Positions 10,424-19,940 of a stretch of 64,000 bases of DNA are shown one piece after another (the first letter of the stretch is position 1; every line of letters starts with the position of its first letter). The DNA comes from Bimastos eiseni. Lineage: Eukaryota > Annelida > Clitellata > Crassiclitellata > Lumbricidae. The stretch covers positions 17,269,664 to 17,333,663 of the forward strand of contig OY365810.1 of the NCBI GenBank assembly GCA_959347315.1, read 5' to 3'. Both the position numbers and the translations under genes were made by a program. The notes beneath the pieces are model-generated. The model saw nothing but the letters and a program-made list of their open reading frames with translations, did no database searches and was not told where the DNA came from.

Positions 10424-11709
10424 ATGCAGTCAGATATTCTACGATTTACTGAAAATACTATTATAGACGAGGGAATTGAAAGATAAGAATTTCATGAATA
10501 CGAACCAGTGGCGGGGGCGAATCTGAACACTGGGGAAATTCGCATAAATATCGAACTTCAAGATATTTTCAGCCATCCCTCCGCGTTATACCTGCTTTTC
10601 GAAGGCAGACTGACTAAAGCGGATGGAACCTTTTACGTTGATGCCGACGCTGCAGTTTTAGTTAACAACGGACTGATGCATCTCTTCAGCCAAATGTCGT
10701 ATTCCTTGTCTAATCAAGAAATAGAAAGCGTGTTTCATCCTGGACAAGCCACAACTATGCTGGGCTTGCTGAAATATCCCAACGACTTTGCTCTTGCGCA
10801 GGGACTTAACCAATTATGGCCTAAAGACACAGCCGCGACTGCTGTTATAAACGATAACACGGGTTTCGCGATAAGACAAGCGTATCTCGTTTGAAAACCA
10901 ACTGCAAAGGGTACACTTAGCTTCATCGTGCTTCTGAAGCACATTTTTGGATTCTGTGAGGATTATGATAAGGTAGTCTACGGTATGAAGCAGACTTTAA
11001 CTCTCGTTCGCAAACCTGACAGCGATGCTATTTTTAGGGCAAATGCAGTAGCGGCGGGAAAAATCAACCTCAGTAAAATTTCATGGTTTATGCCGCACGT
11101 GATTGCGTCTGACATGGAATACAGTGCAGCTGTATAAAATTATCGAATCAAAGACAACCTTTGCCAGTAGCCTACCGAGCTCATCTTTGCGATACTATAA
11201 CGGTTCCTGTGTCTACCACGTTTAGTTGGCGACTTAGCGTAAAGACATCACCGGAAAAACCGAGGTATATCATAGTTGGATTTAAAACGAATCAAAGCGG
11301 TAATCAAGAGGCTAATCCATCAATTTTGGATCATTGCGATATAAAGAACATGTATGTGATGATGAACCAGGACAGATATCCAGCGGTCGACTACAACCTC
11401 TCATTCCTGAAGCAGCAATTTTCGAGAGCTTACAGAGATGCCGCGACCTTTAGCGAGAAATTCTATGGGATGGACCAGTTGGTAACTCAGAGCAACATCA
11501 CTCCAGCCGACTACAAAGACTTATACCCGCTATTCGTTTTCGATGTGAATAAGCAATCGGAACGGTTAAAGTCATCTGTCGTAGACATCCAGATCAAGGC
11601 TACTTTCAATGCTGCGATCCCTGCTGGAGCTGAAGCTTATGCAGTCATCATTTCAGATAAATTGTTAAACTTCCAATCAGACTGTCAGAAGATGGACGTA
11701 GTATATTAA
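10424..11709 (+). pseudogene. MCP: Polinton major capsid protein (double jelly-roll type)
   Basis: A ~428-codon gene from ATG 10424. Family blocks seen in order: GANLNTGEIRINIEL near residue 30, YLLFEGRLTKADGTF, FHPGQATTMLGLLKYP, HIFGFCEDYDKVVYGMKQTL, SWFMPHV, LSVKTSPEKPRYIIVGF, QDRYPAVDYNLSF and DYKDLYPLFVFDVNKQSERL. These match the protein I know as the capsid gene of invertebrate Polintons; the double-jelly-roll fold is established for that family. Breaks: TAA at 10484-10486, TGA at 10892-10894, a frameshift near 11128 and a one-base insertion near 11158. The last 183 codons are intact to TAA 11707-11709. Confidence 0.82.
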
Positions 11710-11710
11710 A

Positions 11711-11722
11711 GAAAATATTTTC
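11711..11722. promoter_or_regulatory. GAAAATATTTTC palindrome upstream of a gene start
   Basis: A perfect 12-bp palindrome ten bases before the ATG at 11732. The same sequence occurs at 13113-13124 upstream of the minus-strand start at 13096 and at 18584-18595 upstream of the polymerase start, with an extra near copy at 18615-18628. Confidence 0.5.
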
Positions 11723-11731
11723 TATTATAAA

Positions 11732-12079
11732 ATGAAACTCTCACAACTGAAATCGCTATTGAAGGAACATGGAATAAAGCCGAGTTATATGAATAAACCA
11801 GAAATATTAAGAATACTGGTTGAGAGGGGTATTTTACTGGAATCAGAACTGAAGGCGCAGGTGAAGGAGAGAAAGGACATGTCGCCCGAGTACAAGCATC
11901 TAAAAACGATTCGAAATAATCCCATACGCGTAGAGATCCTAGACAAAGATACGAACGAAGCCGTCATCTACCCATCGTTGTATAAGGCGAGTATGGCGCT
12001 AAAGGTTGGCGCGAATACCATACGTCATTCCAACGGTAAAATATGAAGAAATAGATACGAGATTAAGATATTAACATAA
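11732..12079 (+). pseudogene. SAP-like / NUMOD-like small DNA-binding protein
   Basis: The amino end MKLSQLKSLLKEHGIKPSYM followed by KPEILRILVERGIL has the helix-extended-loop-helix look of SAP domains, which bind A/T-rich DNA. The second half (VEILDKDTNEAVIYPSLYKASMAL, then GANTIRHSNGKI and RNRYEIKIL) resembles NUMOD-type helix-turn-helix modules linked to homing endonucleases. A TGA at 12044-12046 (Trp position in the family) truncates the open frame; the frame then continues to TAA 12077-12079. Likely role: DNA or chromatin binding in replication or packaging. Start in a TATAAAATG context. Confidence 0.55.
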
Positions 12080-12103
12080 AGTTTTATCCCGGCTAAATAA
12101 AAT

Positions 12104-12403
12104 ATGGGGACTCGTAACTATTTAGATTTAGAAACTTCAGAAGAAGACGTAGTTTATACTGTTAGAACGAAGCAATATTTATATGGCACAGTAGGATATC
12201 TTTTCCTGATTACGGTAGTAGCGCCGGATGAGGTGGAATATTACATGAGCGTATACCAGGGGCCATTGCATGACAAGTTGGAAACGAATAAAGAGAACAA
12301 GGCATTTATCTTCATGAAAAGGAGGATAGAAACGGACCCGGGATACATCACGTCGTATATCGTGGTATCTGGAGAAAATGAAGCTGTTGAACTTGTAATT
12401 TAA
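12104..12403 (+). CDS. Intact 99-residue Polinton protein, unknown function
   Basis: Starts in AATAAAATATG and runs without a break to TAA. Sequence features: acidic amino end, a hydrophobic beta-type centre (GTVGYLFLITVVAP) and tyrosines; no signal peptide or catalytic motif. It is the last gene of the plus-strand block, facing the minus-strand genes across a hairpin. I do not recognise the family. Being unbroken while the large genes are broken mostly reflects its small target size. Confidence 0.6.
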   Translation: MGTRNYLDLETSEEDVVYTVRTKQYLYGTVGYLFLITVVAPDEVEYYMSVYQGPLHDKLETNKENKAFIFMKRRIETDPGYITSYIVVSGENEAVELVI

Positions 12404-12432
12404 ATTTTCAATGACAATAATCATTGAAAATT
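12403..12432. terminator. Perfect hairpin between convergent genes
   Basis: Two exact 12-bp arms (AATTTTCAATGA and its complement) with a 6-base CAATAA loop, lying at the stop of the plus-strand block and 17 bases from the stop of the opposing gene. The position and A/T-rich arms suggest a two-way transcription or processing signal. Confidence 0.55.
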
Positions 12433-12448
12433 AACAACCAATATTTAA

Positions 12449-13096
12449 CTACTCAACAAATAAGCGGCGCACTCGCTTTCGCACTTCAGTTTTTTCTACT
12501 AATACAGCATATTCTATTCTTAATTGAACTGATGGTTTATTTCCAATGAATATACTACATGTTAAATCTAACACGACATTGCATGGAGTGGATAGTAACG
12601 TTAGAGGGTCGATTGGATTATCGTCTGTATAATAAAATCCGGTTGTTATATCCGCTGATCCATACGCAGTTAACAATTTCGGGTACATCTTTAGCGGTTC
12701 GTCTTCCTTTTCTTGATAACAGATAGACATTTGTCTAACCTGCGAATCTTCGTATTTCTTATTCGAGGCCTCCTTTGTATTAGGATCGAGCAGAAACTCT
12801 TGAATGCGTTCTAAAATACTTTTAAACAAGCCGATAGTCACCAATTCTTCATGAGTTGACCCATCATACATCATTACTGGTATACTATAACCAACAATAG
12901 GACCATCGGTTTGACCAAAACCATGATCTGGTGATATACCCCAACTTTTTAATGCTGGAGTTTGGATATGAAAATCGCCTTCATCACCGTTCGGGTATTT
13001 ATATTTAATTTGAATTCGTTGACCAAAGTTGTTCGTCTTATTCGCGACTTTAAAGATCATTTGATCTGGATTAAACGTTTCGTGAGGGACAATCAT
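12449..13096 (-). CDS. Intact 215-residue Polinton protein, resembles a giant-virus family
   Basis: Unbroken from ATG 13096 to its stop. Blocks IKYKYPNGDEGDFHIQTPAL near residue 28, VGYSIPVMMYDG near 65-78, ITTGFYYTD near 150 and CNVVLDLTCSIFIGNKPSVQ near 172 recall a protein family of nucleocytoplasmic large DNA viruses (DUF5871-like, with the IQTP motif) of unknown function; some regard such proteins as nucleic-acid binding. The assignment is from memory of the pattern and is weak. The GAAAATATTTTC palindrome lies 17 bases upstream of its start. It is one of the best preserved genes of the element. Confidence 0.5.
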   Translation of the reverse strand: MIVPHETFNPDQMIFKVANKTNNFGQRIQIKYKYPNGDEGDFHIQTPALKSWGISPDHGFGQTDGPIVGYSIPVMMYDGSTHEELVTIGLFKSILERIQEFLLDPNTKEASNKKYEDSQVRQMSICYQEKEDEPLKMYPKLLTAYGSADITTGFYYTDDNPIDPLTLLSTPCNVVLDLTCSIFIGNKPSVQLRIEYAVLVEKTEVRKRVRRLFVE

Positions 13097-13156
13097 TTTC
13101 CTTTTATATATAGAAAATATTTTCTTTAAGCTAAAATATGAAAATAATTTCTTATT

Positions 13157-14357
13157 TTAATCATCGTACACGAATAACTGCATCACGCATAATCCTGGAT
13201 TCCCCGATTCAGCTTGTTTACAATACAACATGTAAGATGTGTATTTTCCTACGGAATCGATTAAAAATTCTTGATTAGCATTTCTGAAAGTAAGTAGGAT
13301 TAGATGCAGTGTATAAAATATTCCAACTTCCTGAGTTGTTGGCACCTTCTATCATCCAATCATAAATCCTTTCGGAGGATTTATTCCTTCCCTTCAATCC
13401 AATCTTCCAGATTCTTACAGCTGTTGGACACTTTATAGTTAAAAAGAATTGACTGTTGACGTTAGACACCCATTCACCTTCGTCTTTGAACGCATTGAAC
13501 GCTTTGTTATTTTGAAATTCAGAAGTGGCGTTCGCTTCAAAACCATAATTACTAGTATTAGAAGTTAATCTAGGAACGTAGCTGACATGACATTTTCTTC
13601 CGAATGTGATATCAGTAAGAGTAGAAATCCACTGTAACAGCACAATACCCGTCCATTCCGCCCCATCGCTCGTGCATATAATATGAAATCGCCAGTAAAC
13701 GTAATTAGACGATGCTGGAAATGTAAATTTGTTGAAAACTCCTGAATCGAGGACATCCGTTTTTGGACTTAGAATATCTGTAAATACTATTCCATCGTTA
13801 CTCGCTTGAACTTTCCATCTAGTAATACGTGTGTTTAATACTGTGCTAGCAATGATGTAGAAAGCCGACATAGACAAAGGAACGGGATATTTAATCTGTA
13901 ACCAAACATCAGTTACTGTATCGGCTATCGAACATTCGGGGGCATGCCAAGCATTTTGAAGCGCTTTCCATGGTTCAAAGTTATACCCGGCCGCTATGCG
14001 ATATTCGCTAGCACTAGTTTTGTAAGTAAAACCGTTTATCGTCGTTACATTCGAAGTCATGGTAGGTGCTGCAGTCACGTATAGTCTTGAGTTATCAGTG
14101 GTTATATTATTCGTTTTAATTTGGCTGACTAGAGTTTCGACTTGACCAAAACTCGCGACCTAGCTAGCTATGACTGGTGGATGAATGTCAGTCGGTAGAC
14201 CTTTTATCAAATTTCCAATCATATTCAAATCACCATCCATTTCGTTCGTTCCATCTCGTTTTAGAAAGGTATTACTCGCTTGAGATAGAGTAACACTTCC
14301 AGTCACTATTCTTTCAATTGATGCAGTATCAGTTCGTCCAAATTTATCGAGAGGCAT
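13157..14357 (-). pseudogene. Fibre-like attachment protein with two discoidin-like domains
   Basis: The amino end begins MPLDKFG and contains the stem motif FLKRDGTNEMDGDLNMIGN, a trimer-forming type seen in phage tail fibres and Polinton fibres. Two beta-rich domains follow, each with the look of an F5/8 type C (discoidin) or similar sugar-binding fold: the first with NAWHAPE, VWLQIKYP and RWKVQASNDG; the second with NKAFNAFKDEGEW, FFLTIKCP and DWMIEGANNSGSW. Breaks: TAG at 14160-14162 and a frameshift near 13300. In family terms it is a virion receptor-binding protein; the ligand is unknown. Start preceded by TTTAAAAAC. Confidence 0.7.
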
Positions 14358-14379
14358 GTTTTTAAATAGGTGATATTAT

Positions 14380-14784
14380 TTAATGTAATTCGTTTACGAC
14401 TTCTTGAAATTTACAACCGTCGTTGGACGTTTTCTTCAATACGTACAGACATAAATGACCGCAATACACTTGACCGTCTGTTTGTATTCGCTCACTGTTG
14501 TAAAACAGCGGTCTTTGTAGATATTTTATCAATTCCGTAGGTGGAGGTAGTCCATAGCTGTCGAAATAAATTTTATCATTAGCGCGCTTGATCCAACACG
14601 TCCAATGTGTTTCTTTACCATCAGAATGGTCCAGATTAAGGATATCGCGCTCGTTCGCTATTGGCTTCTTCGGTAACTCGTGTCTTAGAAAAACTCCTCT
14701 GAAATTATTTATATTTAGTTTCTTCGCCGACAAGGCAATATTAGGTAGCGTTACACCTTCGACATAGATTTGTTTAGCGTTCAT
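14380..14784 (-). CDS. PRO: Adenain-like (Ulp1/C5) cysteine protease
   Basis: A 134-residue intact frame. The catalytic order His-Asp-Cys is present: HWTCW with the His near residue 61, FDSYG with the acidic residue near 74, and VYCGHLCLYVL with the nucleophile Cys near 108, preceded by the oxyanion Gln (QTDGQ). This is the C5 adenain/Ulp1 layout of Polinton proteases, which mature capsid proteins during assembly. The length is at the short end for the family, yet all key residues are kept. Start in TATAAAATG; the polymerase stop lies one base upstream of the ATG, so the two minus-strand genes are tightly packed. Confidence 0.88.
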   Translation of the reverse strand: MNAKQIYVEGVTLPNIALSAKKLNINNFRGVFLRHELPKKPIANERDILNLDHSDGKETHWTCWIKRANDKIYFDSYGLPPPTELIKYLQRPLFYNSERIQTDGQVYCGHLCLYVLKKTSNDGCKFQEVVNELH

Positions 14785-14785
14785 T

Positions 14786-17700
14786 TTATATTAGAGAATG
14801 ATGTCCATATGCTAACGTGTGGATGCCATCTTGCTGAATCACTCGTTTGTCATCATCGGCTGAAAGAGCTACCTTGTTAACTTCTTCGGTGTAGGTATCG
14901 TGAAGATGCGATCGAATGACATTCATCTTTCTCAATTGTTCTCTCTTGGTGAATAAGCAATCTTAGTAGCCTTCGTGAGTGATAGATTTCTTGACGACAT
15001 TCTTCTTCACGTATTTACATTTCTTGTGGTCTACTCCGGTCAGCTTGTACGAATACAGTTTCGATCTTAAACCTACAAACCCTTCGATCTGTTTATCAGC
15101 TGCTTCATCTTTGAACATACCAATAACCCTTTTATTGATGCCAGTTTCTATACCAGAGGGATGGTCTTTAGGATAGTCACTAGTGTCGAACCTACTTCTA
15201 ATGTCGGGAGCTATCTCGGCGTAGAAGTCTTCGGTCTTAATTTCATAGGCTAAAGAATCAGTGTCTGTAAAAAGTAATTTTGCTCTATCTTCATACTTTT
15301 TCTTGATGTAATTATAATGAAAATCATACATTATAGTCTTACTCAAGTCTAAAATACACATACCGAGATATATAGGCTTATTGTAAAATAGCTTTGTCGG
15401 TTTCATGTGAATGACAATTAGGTTTTCGTCAAAAATAGTTCGAGTGTCGTAACTCGTTCTCGCTGCTAGTTTTATGGCTTGCTTCTCGCTGGAAACCAGT
15501 GTTATGTCTACTCGATTCTCTATATTTTTGCATGTCTTACCAAAGACACTGTTGTTCATTAGTTTGAATAAGTCTTTCACAAAATCATTGGTTGCTTTCT
15601 TCCTCAGGTTGGTATTTAGATCGATATACTTTTTCAACCAGGCACTTTCTTCAAATTTAATTCCGCGATGAATTTTGGTTATCTTCAAGCCTAGGCTTTC
15701 ATACAGCTTTAAATTTTCGTTATGGACTATGCATTTTACTTTATCGTTCAAGTTTGGAATGAGTTTAGATACAGTTGAAGATTCAGGTGTAATATTCTCA
15801 GGGGCAAGAGGATAGTCGTTGTGGAGATCGTGCAAATCTTTCGGATATTCCAAGTCGACTTCTAATATACACGGTATTGATCTCCAATCGTTTAGCTCAT
15901 CATTACCCATCCACTGGAACCCGTGAGCTGGTAGATTTTTACACATCACCCACCCGTACAGGTTGTTCGCGTCTAAATAGGTTATAAATGTTGAAGGCTT
16001 GCTATCGTCAAACGATGGCATATACTTATTGTTTGCCTGTCCATAATGATATGAAATGGTGCTAACACCGCCTCTTATCCCATGCTTAACCATTAGTATC
16101 CTATCATAATCGCTTAACAACTCCAAATCTACTCCAGTCAACTTTAATGCGGCATCCCAAGCAAGACCTGGAGAAGTATAATACCAAGCAGGATCTAGAC
16201 CATAGCTCTCACAACACACATCTCTAAAATTCTCAAATACATCAACAAGAAGGAGAAAATCACTCACGTTATATAAATCGTGGTATTCTCTAAACGTTTT
16301 GAATCCGAATTTATTCCATACCGTCTGTGCATGGTTGTAGTCTTCGTCACTAATGTCCGATTCGTTAAGTCTCGAATAGAATGCTGACTTTGGTGGTAGT
16401 TCTGTTTCGTTCAGTCGATCGATGGAATTAATATAGTCGCAAGGGTAGACACCTTTTCTAAGATGAGATCGAGCTGATTACCAGAGTAGTATTTGCTTAG
16501 ATTCTTACACTGATCTTTCCTTAGATTTCTCGATAAAGCATCGAGACTCGATGCCACGAATCTAAAAATATCGATGAAACGTAATTCACGTTTAGCCCCT
16601 ACTTCCTTATTTTCTTTATTTACAAATTTATCGACTACAACCTCTCTGCTAAATGAGATATACTTTTCTTCATTGCTGGGGATGCAGTTAATTTTTTCGT
16701 TATCATCACCTCGTAATTTCTTTACGAATAGATGGCTGTCATAACCGGATAGATTATGGAACAATACTGGGAAAAACTTGGGGACTTTATATTTTAGATT
16801 ACAGATTTTATGAGCGGCGCCTCTAAATTTACCGGTGAGGTGGCAATGGTCTCTAACTCGATCATTTCCTAGTTCGCCTTCGCATATGTGACAAACTGTA
16901 GCCGAGTCGTATAGCACCTGATCTTTCTTTCCGAATATCATTTTATTTGGAAATTTAAATCGATTATAAATATCTTTTATATTATCTATAAGAGTGTCTA
17001 TAAATATCTGAGCCACATCATCGTCTTCGCTCTCCGCTGTGAACGTTACGGGAGCTTGCGAATATAGATCATCGTTAAAACATTTTATATAAAAGCAGAA
17101 AGAACTTGGGACGTGTTTTTGATATTTGTTGATGTAAGACATGCTGGAATCTGGTTGACAAGTGTCTATAGGTTTTATGAATGACTCAAAATCGGCAAAC
17201 ACGACAAATGGGACTCTCATCTTTCTATAATAATTTTTAAAACTCAACATAGTTCCTGGTTCAGGCAGTTCTATCTTTTGAGCGTCGTGTTGGGAACAGT
17301 ATTCGGTGTCTTTGTGTAGTGAATCTATTCTACTGAATCCAATCAAACATCTTTTACAATAGTGTATGAGTTTTCTCTATGAACCGCCATCAATCTGATA
17401 AAGTTCTTTATCCAACAATATTGCTTCTTTTCTCCATCAGAAATGAGTATTAGATCTACATACCTATTACTCTCATGCTTTGATAAATATAGTGGGAATA
17501 GGTAAACATAGTTCTCATAACCGAAGATATTAATACTAATTTTATTATTTCTCTCAAACTTACTTATCACATTAGCATCCGCTGCGGTTGGGAATTCAAT
17601 GCTGGTCCAGTCAAGTTCTTCAGACTGCTTGATTAATTCTTTCGCAATTCTTTCTGGATTGCCGTCAACTGGATTTAAGGCTCTCGTTACACACCACTTG

Positions 17701-18544
17701 AAGCATTCTTCGTCTTCGTTCTTCATATTAATAATACTCTTTTTACTCGCTAAACATTTCGGTAGTGGAATGTAAGAACTGCCTTTCAGCGATTTATAAA
17801 CAACTGTGTTGATGTCTAATTTTTGAACCGCTTTAAGTCTCCAGTTACTACCTTGCATCTGGAAGGCTGCCATAGACTCTAGGATTTTATCTTTCGCATT
17901 ATTAAATATTTCGCTCGGGTCGGTAGAGTTTAAAACAACTTCGGTCATAGAGACAAATGGAAAATCCTTGGTATCTACTTATCCGGATTTCATATCTACA
18001 CGCTCCATTGTGCAGGTAAGGATAAAATTGACCTTAGTCTGGCGATTTCTAGACAAAAGGTCTTCCAATTGTGGTTGAGCTGCTTTGAGAAAAGACGTGG
18101 CGTCAATTCCGCTTGCGCCTTCGACCGTGTATTGTTTCGTGAAACCCTTGATAGCTGTAGCCGTCTCTTTTATTTCGCGTGTTTTCATAGGAATTTTACC
18201 GAATATAGAATTCACTTTGGCTTTCAGTGCTTCTAACTTCTCATTCACTATTTTCTTTGGTTCTTTAGGTATATAATTTTCAATCCACCTTGCGAATTTA
18301 TTAATCGCTGATTTAGTCTTAACGAATATTTTTCGTACTGTCGTGGCTGGTACGGTTTCGAGTGTTGGGATTCCAATGTCGGGAACGGGTGCATCAAGCA
18401 AACTAGCATTGGTTGAGATTGAGGGTACGCTGTGGGATTCAATTTTACTAATCAAATCCGCTTTTCGTAGTCGTGTATAACCAACCAAACCACTCTGTTT
18501 GGCAATTTTTCTTAATTCAATAACAGTTTCTTCGAGTATTCCAT
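14786..18544 (-). pseudogene. POLB: Protein-primed family B DNA polymerase
   Basis: A ~1,250-codon gene split into four frames. The amino end (17979-18488) has a SAP-like helix (TRLRKADLISKIES) and a linker; the next piece (17343-17948) carries the conserved Polinton block SSYIPLPKCL with NMKNEDEECFKWCVTRALNP; then the 3'-5' exonuclease (FADFESF, Exo I; FHNLSGYDSHLF, Exo II) with an inserted Cys/His zinc element CHICEGELGNDRVRDHCH; then the polymerase core with motif A YLDANNLYG, motif B KLMNNSVFGK and motif C LLFTDTDSLAYE (near 15255-15270). Breaks: TAA at 17979-17981 and 14963-14965, frameshifts near 18490-18540, 17340 and 16270-16410. It would copy the element by protein priming at the inverted repeats. 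Start in TATAAAATG. Confidence 0.92.
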
Positions 18545-18583
18545 TTTATATTGTGGTGGCATTTCCTTAAGTGAAAAAAAGGG

Positions 18584-18671
18584 GAAAATATTTTCTTTCA
18601 TTTTATATACGCAAGAAAATATTTTTTCCTTTTTGTTCAATAATGACTCATCATCGAAACTGATGAGTCAT
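18584..18671. promoter_or_regulatory. Polymerase upstream region: palindromes and AP-1-type hairpin
   Basis: Between the polymerase start and the right inverted repeat lie GAAAATATTTTC (18584-18595), a near copy (18615-18628), and an 11-bp perfect inverted repeat, ATGACTCATCA at 18643-18653 with its complement at 18661-18671. Each arm contains TGACTCA/TGAGTCA, the AP-1 (bZIP) consensus. Any of these could drive early transcription or mark the replication end; this is inference. Confidence 0.5.
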
Positions 18672-18750
18672 CGAAACTTTTGGAAATTCCCGTGACATTT
18701 GACCTATAGGTGCATCTTCTAATCAAAGCCTACCCCTTGTGCGTGGTAGG

Positions 18751-18958
18751 TGGCTTTTGCAACGCTAGATCGTTAGTTTATTTGATACCAGCTTGAATGC
18801 GAAACATCCACATGTGGCAAGGATTTTTTGCCTGTTTATAAGTTAGGTTAATATTATAACCTAAGTACGAGGCGACTATAACCAAATTATTGGTTGATTT
18901 GATGTGATTATAGGTGTATATAAATTAAATGCACTGGGTAGTAATTAATATAACTACT
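18751..18958 (-). repeat. Right terminal inverted repeat of the Polinton
   Basis: Reverse complement of the left terminal repeat, ending ...AATATAACTACT. It is directly followed by the GATGGC target duplication at 18959-18964. Confidence 0.95.
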
Positions 18959-18964
18959 GATGGC

Positions 18965-19940
18965 AGCTAAGATATACAGAGCAGTGACGTAATAAACAGA
19001 AAGACAGCAGCTAGGTCAGACAGAGTAGTGACGTAATAAATGGAAATAGATTCAGCAGGCTAGACAGAGCAGTGACGTAATAAACAGAAAGACAGCAAGC
19101 TAAACAGAACAGTGGCGCAAGAAACAGGAAGAGAGACTGCAGGTCAGACAGGGTACAGTGACGTAATAAACAGAAAGAGAGACCGGCGGCTAGACAGATC
19201 GGCGACGTAATAAACAGAAAGAGAGGCAGAGGCCTATACCAAGCAGTGACGTAATAAACAGAAAGCGAGACAAAAGGCTAGACTTAGCAGTGACGTAATA
19301 AACAGAAAAATAGGCACCAGGCTATACAGAGCAGTGACGTAATAAATAGTATGTGAGGCAGCAGCTTGGCTAGACAGAGCAGCGACCTAATAAACGGAAT
19401 ACGAGACTGCGTTTAGGCTAGATAGGGCAGTGACCTAACAAACAGAAATTGAGGCAGCTCCCTAGACAGAGCAGTGACGTGACAAACAGAAAGAGAGGCA
19501 GCAGGCTAGACAGAGCAGCGACGTAATAAACTGAAAGAGAGGCAGCAGGCTTAACAGAGCAATGTCGTAACAGACAGAATGAGAGACATCAGGCCAGACC
19601 GTTAGACAGATCAGTGAGTTAATAAACAGGAAGAGATGCAGCAGCTAAGTTAGACAGAGCAGTGACGTAATAACAGAAAGAGAGACATCAGGCTAGACAG
19701 AGCAGTGCCGTAATAAAGAGAAAGAGAAGCAGCAAGCTAGAAAGAGCAGTGACGAAATAGACAGAAATGGAGACATCAGGGTAGTCTGAGTAGTGTCGTA
19801 ATAAGCAGAAAGAGACAGCAGGCTAGACAGAGCAATGACGTAATAAACAGAAAGCAGTTAGGTTGACAGAGCAGTGACGTAATAAACAGAAATAAAGACA
19901 TCAGCTAGGCTAGACAGGGCAGTGACGTACATGTAATGAT
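18965..19940. repeat. ~44-bp minisatellite, right block
   Basis: The TGACGTAA minisatellite resumes immediately after the Polinton with about 22 diverged units. This shows that the element landed inside the array. Confidence 0.9.

Larger units (their letters stand above)
3247..18958. mobile_element. Polinton/Maverick DNA transposon, full length, decayed
   Basis: A 15.7-kb element bounded by ~210-bp inverted repeats that begin AGTAGTTATATT and end with its complement, flanked by a 6-bp duplication. It carries the hallmark Polinton set: retroviral-type integrase, protein-primed family B polymerase, adenain-like protease, FtsK/HerA packaging ATPase and double-jelly-roll-type capsid gene, plus fibre and accessory proteins. 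Minus-strand genes occupy both ends and a plus-strand block lies between them. Nearly every large gene has nonsense codons or frameshifts, so the element cannot move by itself now. It inserted into the minisatellite. Confidence 0.95.
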
